Below, piece by piece: positions 59,477-64,000 of a stretch of DNA of 64,000 nt. Position numbers and translations under genes: made by a program. How positions within the stretch are numbered: the first letter of the stretch is position 1; each line of letters opens with the position of its first letter. Under the pieces are notes generated by a model. The model saw only the letters and a program-made list of their open reading frames with translations, was not told the DNA's origin and searched no databases. The DNA lies in contig JAURPJ010000095.1 in the NCBI GenBank assembly GCA_030835305.1, forward strand, positions 1-64,000. The letters are read 5' to 3'. The DNA is from Verrucomicrobiota bacterium. Lineage in GTDB: Bacteria > Verrucomicrobiota > Verrucomicrobiia > Verrucomicrobiales > Akkermansiaceae.

Positions 59477-60319
59477 TTACTTGCGCTTGGACTTGCGGCG
59501 GTCCTCGACAATAAAGGTTGAGTTCTTGTGCTTGCGGCGTGTCTTCTGCCCCTTGGTGTGACCCCAGGGAGACTTGAGGTGCTGACGACCACCACCGGAC
59601 TTTGATTTACCCTCACCACCACCGTTGGGGTGATCGACAGGGTTCATGCACATTCCGCGAACGGAGGGGCGCTTGCCCTGCCAGCGGGTTCGGCCAGCCT
59701 TACCGGAGACCTCATTCATGTGATCGCGGTTCCCGACGGTGCCAATCGTTGCGTAGCTCTCTTCGTGGAATTTACGAAGCTCACCGGATGGCATTTTAAT
59801 GAAGGCGTAACCTTCGTCACGTGAAGCGAGAACGGCGTACTGTCCTGCAGCGCGGGCGACCTTGCCACCAGATCCGGGTCGTATCTCGATATTGTGGATC
59901 GCGGTCCCAAGAGGAACATTTTTCAAAGGCATGGCGTTACCAACCTTGGGCTCGACGTTTTCACCGGCTTCCACTTTGTGGCCATCGGTAAGGCCGGATG
60001 GAGCAAGAATGTAAGATTTGGTTCCGTCCCGGTACTCAAGAAGAGCGATGCGACAAGTCCGGTTCGGATCGTATTCGATCCCAATCACGGTTGCGACCTC
60101 GTCGCGCTTGGTCCGCTTGAAGTCTATGAGACGATATTTCTTTTTATGACCACCGCCGATGTGGCGCATGGTGATGCGGCCCTGATTGTTACGACCACCG
60201 GAGCGTTTCTTAACTTCGAGGAGGCTTTTTTCAGGCTTGGACTTGGTAATTTCGTCGAAGGTCGGGAGCTGCTTGTAGCGGTTCGCGGGAGTGACGGGCT
60301 TAAAACTTTTCAGAGGCAT
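59477..60319 (-). CDS. rplB: 50S ribosomal protein L2
   Basis: [58 protein letters not shown]. Confidence 0.97.
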   Translation of the reverse strand: MPLKSFKPVTPANRYKQLPTFDEITKSKPEKSLLEVKKRSGGRNNQGRITMRHIGGGHKKKYRLIDFKRTKRDEVATVIGIEYDPNRTCRIALLEYRDGTKSYILAPSGLTDGHKVEAGENVEPKVGNAMPLKNVPLGTAIHNIEIRPGSGGKVARAAGQYAVLASRDEGYAFIKMPSGELRKFHEESYATIGTVGNRDHMNEVSGKAGRTRWQGKRPSVRGMCMNPVDHPNGGGEGKSKSGGGRQHLKSPWGHTKGQKTRRKHKNSTFIVEDRRKSKRK

Positions 60320-60359
60320 TGGAATAATCCTTTCTGAGTGAGGTTACGAAAAATGAATT

Positions 60360-60644
60360 TTAGAGGAGGTCGAGGGAATCACCGTCCTTGAGTCGGACGA
60401 TGGCTTTCTTCCAGGCGGAGGTGCGTCCGGCATCAGCACGGCGACGGCGCTTAGCTTTACCTGCGTAGTTGGCGGTGCGAACATCGAGAACCTTCACTTT
60501 GAAGAACTTCTCAACGGCGTTTTTGATCTCAATCTTGTTGGCACGACGATCAACCTTGAAAGTGTAGGTGTTCTCGTTTTCCTGAAGAAGAGCTGCCTTC
60601 TCAGACATGCGGACGGTATCAATAATACTGTAAATATCTCTCAT
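60360..60644 (-). CDS. rplW: 50S ribosomal protein L23
   Basis: TVRMSEKAALLQENENTYTFKVDRRANKIEIKNAVEKFFKVKVLDVRTANYAGKAKRR. Confidence 0.95.
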   Translation of the reverse strand: MRDIYSIIDTVRMSEKAALLQENENTYTFKVDRRANKIEIKNAVEKFFKVKVLDVRTANYAGKAKRRRRADAGRTSAWKKAIVRLKDGDSLDLL

Positions 60645-60659
60645 GGCTTGCTGAGTGGA

Positions 60660-61265
60660 TTAGGCGGTGCGCGAAGCGAGGGTTTCGAGAGCGTCATCGA
60701 CAATGATGACATCGCCCCAGAAGAGAAGCTCTTCCACGTTGACGTTCTCGGCGGTTTGGAGGAGGCCCCACGTGAGATTGCGCTCGGCACGATAGGTCTC
60801 TTCGGTGAAAGATTTACCAATGATGATCACACGAGCAGCGTCGGTAATTTCACGGATCGCCTTGACGATGTCTCTGGTCTTACCGGAAGCAACCTCGAAG
60901 GAACTCGCGCTGTGAACGACTCCTTCGTTGATCTTTTCTCCGAGAACACGGCGCAGGGCGAGAGTGCGGACTTTCTTGGAAACGATCTTTGCGTAGGAAC
61001 GGTTCCGGGGACCGAAGGCAACACCACCACCGACGAAGATCGGAGCTTTGCGGTCACCGTGGCGTGCGCCACCGGTGCCCTTCTGGCGATACATCTTCTT
61101 ACCGGTTCCGCGGACTTCTCCACGGGTTTTACACTGGGCGGTTCCGGATCGGCGGTTGGCTTGGTATGCGACGACGAGATCGTGCACGGCCTGCCCGCCT
61201 TTTGAGCCATCATCGATAAGCTGGATGTTGGCTTTTTCGGCGTCTTGAATTGTGAATGCTGACAT
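60660..61265 (-). CDS. rplD: 50S ribosomal protein L4
   Basis: [58 protein letters not shown]. Confidence 0.96.
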   Translation of the reverse strand: MSAFTIQDAEKANIQLIDDGSKGGQAVHDLVVAYQANRRSGTAQCKTRGEVRGTGKKMYRQKGTGGARHGDRKAPIFVGGGVAFGPRNRSYAKIVSKKVRTLALRRVLGEKINEGVVHSASSFEVASGKTRDIVKAIREITDAARVIIIGKSFTEETYRAERNLTWGLLQTAENVNVEELLFWGDVIIVDDALETLASRTA

Positions 61266-61292
61266 GGATCAGGTTCTTTCTAAAACTGGGGT

Positions 61293-61946
61293 TTACTTGG
61301 CTGCGGATTTTTTGAGAGCCGGGCGAACAGTGACGTAGGCACCGTTGTGGCCCGGAACCGAACCGGAGATGAGGAGGACTCCGTCTTCCTGACGGACTTG
61401 GACAATTTTGAGATTCTGCGTGGTGCGACGGACGGTGCCATCGTGTCCGGGCATCTTCTGGTTTTTCCAGACGCGGGCGGGTGTCGAGCCTGCACCAATG
61501 GCACCAGTTCTGCGGTGCATCATATGACCGTGACCGTCGGGCTGACCATTGTGGCCGTGACGCTTAACGTTACCCTGAAAGCCTTTACCTTTGGTTGTGC
61601 CGATAACGTCGACCCACTGGCCGTCTTCGAAAAGAGCGGCACCTGGATGCCCGTCCTCCTTGTTAGGAAGATCGGCATCGCTGTCAAAGCGGAATTCTTT
61701 GATCAGCTTTTTGGCACCGGTGGCACCTTGCTTGGCCTGGTGAGTCCGCTCAGGGAGATTGACACGGCGCTCCTTCTGGTCGTCAAAGGCGACCTGAATG
61801 GCTGAGTAGCCGTCAGTCTCCGTAGTCTTTACCTGAAGAAATTCGTTTCCGTTCACGTCGACGACAGTGACGGGGATCATGCAGCCTGCCTCTGCGTCAA
61901 AGACGCGGGTCATACCGACTTTTTTACCGAGGATTCCGAGTGACAT
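61293..61946 (-). CDS. rplC: 50S ribosomal protein L3
   Basis: GILGKKVGMTRVFDAEAGCMIPVTVV; GTTKGKGFQGNVKRHGHNGQPDGHGHMMHRRTGAIGAGSTPARVWKNQKMPGHDG. Confidence 0.97.
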   Translation of the reverse strand: MSLGILGKKVGMTRVFDAEAGCMIPVTVVDVNGNEFLQVKTTETDGYSAIQVAFDDQKERRVNLPERTHQAKQGATGAKKLIKEFRFDSDADLPNKEDGHPGAALFEDGQWVDVIGTTKGKGFQGNVKRHGHNGQPDGHGHMMHRRTGAIGAGSTPARVWKNQKMPGHDGTVRRTTQNLKIVQVRQEDGVLLISGSVPGHNGAYVTVRPALKKSAAK

Positions 61947-61989
61947 GGGTCTGGGTTCCGTTTGGAAAGTTTAAGTTAAAAGGGAAGGA

Positions 61990-62295
61990 TTAGATGTGGA
62001 TCTGAATATCAACACCAGCGGGGAGATTGAGCTTCTTGAGCTCGTCCACGGTGCGTGCGGTAGGATCAACGATGTCGAGGAGACGCTTGTGTGTGCGGAC
62101 CTCAAACTGGTCGGCGGACTTTTTATTCACGTGAACCGAGCTGTTGACGGAGAATTTTTCGATCCGTGTTGGCAGAGGGACGGGGCCGGCGACTTTGGCT
62201 CCAGTGCGCTTGGCAGTCTCGACAATCTCGACAGTGGAGCGGTCAATGGCCCGATGGTCAAATGCGCGAAGGCGGATGCGGATTTTCTGATTCAT
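61990..62295 (-). CDS. rpsJ: 30S ribosomal protein S10
   Basis: [72 protein letters not shown]. Confidence 0.97.
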   Translation of the reverse strand: MNQKIRIRLRAFDHRAIDRSTVEIVETAKRTGAKVAGPVPLPTRIEKFSVNSSVHVNKKSADQFEVRTHKRLLDIVDPTARTVDELKKLNLPAGVDIQIHI

Positions 62296-62339
62296 GATGG
62301 AAAGTTATCTGGTGGGATGATTGTGATTTGAGAGCAGGC

Positions 62340-64000
62340 CTAATAGCCGCCACCGCGTTCGGCGACGAGTTTATCGACTACGTTGCGTGGCACTTCCTCG
62401 AAGCATTTTGGCTCCATCGAATAGGAAGCACGACCTGATGAAAGGGTGCGGACGTCCGTGGAATATCCGAACATTTCGGAGAGCGGGACGGTTGCGGAAA
62501 CATTGGCGACGGTGCCTTTGGTCTCGATCTCTTGGATCTGACCGCGACGGCGGTTGAGGTCACCCATGATATCTCCCTGAAATTCATCGGGAGTCGCGAT
62601 TGCGACATCCATGATGGGCTCAAGAAGAACGGGAGATGCTGCTTTGAGAGCTTCTTTAATCGCGAAAATGGCCGCGATCTTGAAGGCGTTGTCGTTGGAA
62701 TCGACCTCGTGGAAAGAGCCGCCGGTGACACTGGCATTCACATCGACAACGGGGAATCCAGCCACTAAGCCATTGGTGAGGGCTTCTTCGATGCCCTTCA
62801 TGACAGCTGGAATGTATTCCTTCGGAAAATCACTTGCGGAAGCCTTGTCCTCAGTGGTCACCCCTTCCCCTTGCTTGTTAGGCGAGAGACTGAGAATGAC
62901 ATGACCGTAGGCGGCCTTGCCTCCGAGGGCGCCATCGCGGATGAATTTGCCATCACCCTCGGCAGTCGTGGAGACTGTTTCACGATAGGCGATCTGTGGT
63001 TTACCAACGTTGGCTTGAACTCCGAACTCGCGCTTAAGACGGTCAATGATGACTTCCAGATGAAGTTCGCCCATTCCGGCGATGATCGTTTGTCCGGTTT
63101 CTTCGTCGGTCTTGACTACAAAAGTCGGGTCCTCGTCAGATAGACGATCAAGTCCAACAGCCATCTTGTCGGAATCAGCCTTGGTGCGGGGTTCCACAGC
63201 CATCGAGATGACCGGCTCCGGGAACGTTGGTGGCTCCAAGAGCACACTGGCCAGCTGGTGGGAGAGAGTATCGCCGGTTTGAACATTTTTGAGACCGACG
63301 AGGGCAGCGATGTCCCCGGCAAAGCAGGTTTCAATTTCTTCATGCTTGTCGGCCTGAACCTGAATCAAACGACCCACCCGCTCTTTGGACTGAGTGCGTG
63401 GATTATAGACCATATCTCCCTTCGAGACAGTTCCGCTGTATACACGAAAGAAAATGAGCTTGCCGAAATACTTGTCAGCCCACAACTTAAAGGCGAGAGC
63501 ACAGAAATTGGCTTCGTCAGTCGTTTCAACTTTGACGATTTTGCTTTCGTTCTTGGGATCGAGACCTTCAGCAGCCGGAATTTCCAGAGGACTCGGAAGA
63601 TAATCAACCACGGCGTCGAGAAGATATTGAACCCCCTTGTTCTTGAAAGCGGATCCGCCGGCAATTGGGACCAACTGGTTGGCGATGGTCGCACGACGAA
63701 GGGCTGCTTTCAGATCCAGAACGGTGATCTCTTCCTCCATGAGATACTTCTCGCCGATCTCCTCGTCGACATCAGCGACAGCCTCGAGAAGCTCGGAGTA
63801 GGCTTCTTCAGCAAGGGCCAGTTGATCGGAATCAAGATCGGCGATGTCATAGGTCGAACCGAGAATGTCATCGTCTTTGTAGAGGACAGCCTTCTTGTTG
63901 AGAACATCGATTTGGCCTCGTAGCTTTTCCTCGGAACCGATCGGGATCAAGATGCGGACGGTGCGTGCACCCAGCTTCTCTTGAACCTCCTTGACCGTCG
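62340..64000 (-). CDS. fusA: Translation elongation factor G (5' end beyond window)
   Basis: Domains II-V of EF-G (VYSGTVSKGDMVYN, GMGELHLEVIIDRLKREFGVQANVGKPQIAYRETV, EPIMDVAIATPDEFQGDIMGDLNRRRGQI); frame stays open to the window edge (TVKEVQEKLGARTVRILIPIGSEEKL). Confidence 0.94.
   Translation of the reverse strand, partial: TVKEVQEKLGARTVRILIPIGSEEKLRGQIDVLNKKAVLYKDDDILGSTYDIADLDSDQLALAEEAYSELLEAVADVDEEIGEKYLMEEEITVLDLKAALRRATIANQLVPIAGGSAFKNKGVQYLLDAVVDYLPSPLEIPAAEGLDPKNESKIVKVETTDEANFCALAFKLWADKYFGKLIFFRVYSGTVSKGDMVYNPRTQSKERVGRLIQVQADKHEEIETCFAGDIAALVGLKNVQTGDTLSHQLASVLLEPPTFPEPVISMAVEPRTKADSDKMAVGLDRLSDEDPTFVVKTDEETGQTIIAGMGELHLEVIIDRLKREFGVQANVGKPQIAYRETVSTTAEGDGKFIRDGALGGKAAYGHVILSLSPNKQGEGVTTEDKASASDFPKEYIPAVMKGIEEALTNGLVAGFPVVDVNASVTGGSFHEVDSNDNAFKIAAIFAIKEALKAASPVLLEPIMDVAIATPDEFQGDIMGDLNRRRGQIQEIETKGTVANVSATVPLSEMFGYSTDVRTLSSGRASYSMEPKCFEEVPRNVVDKLVAERGGGY

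Noticed and set aside
1-64000. CRISPR arrays, prophage or conjugative modules
   Set aside because: No regularly spaced repeats, no phage structural, integrase or conjugation genes recognised; the only mobile-element trace is the short IS3-like fragment near 628-780.

Overview
This 64 kb window comes from a Gram-negative bacterium, most likely a verrucomicrobium. That placement is inferred from the PVC-type cytochrome/dehydrogenase, a PEP-CTERM protein, many large secreted proteins and the arrangement of the ribosomal operon. The left end carries tRNA-Arg(CCT), an IS3-like remnant, ftsY, trkH and several decaying genes. The middle has a MoxR/DUF58/VWA (Bat-like) operon, a cluster of large exported proteins (thrombospondin-type-3, PEP-CTERM, CotH/lamin-tail) and assorted metabolic genes. 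The right third is a long minus-strand fusA-S10-spc operon: fusA-rpsJ-rplC-rplD-rplW-rplB-rpsS-[orf]-rplV-rpsC-rplP-rpmC-rpsQ-rplN-rplX-rplE-rpsH-rplF-rplR-rpsE-rplO-[lipoprotein]-secY-adk-map. The most interesting signal is at 43591-44841. It is one long reading frame interrupted only by two TGA codons, spaced exactly as a thioredoxin CxxC motif (FR-TGA-ET-TGA-ADC). A stem-loop with a G-first apical loop follows at bacterial-SECIS distance. I interpret it as a candidate UxxU selenoprotein with thioredoxin-like, CxxCH and PDZ segments, which ORF callers split into two ORFs. Other leads are a chimeric secreted-protein gene with a 50-nt identical tract shared with its donor paralogue, non-ribosomal envelope genes embedded in the ribosomal operon, and several pseudogenes. 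All family calls come from reading the translations; no database search was run.
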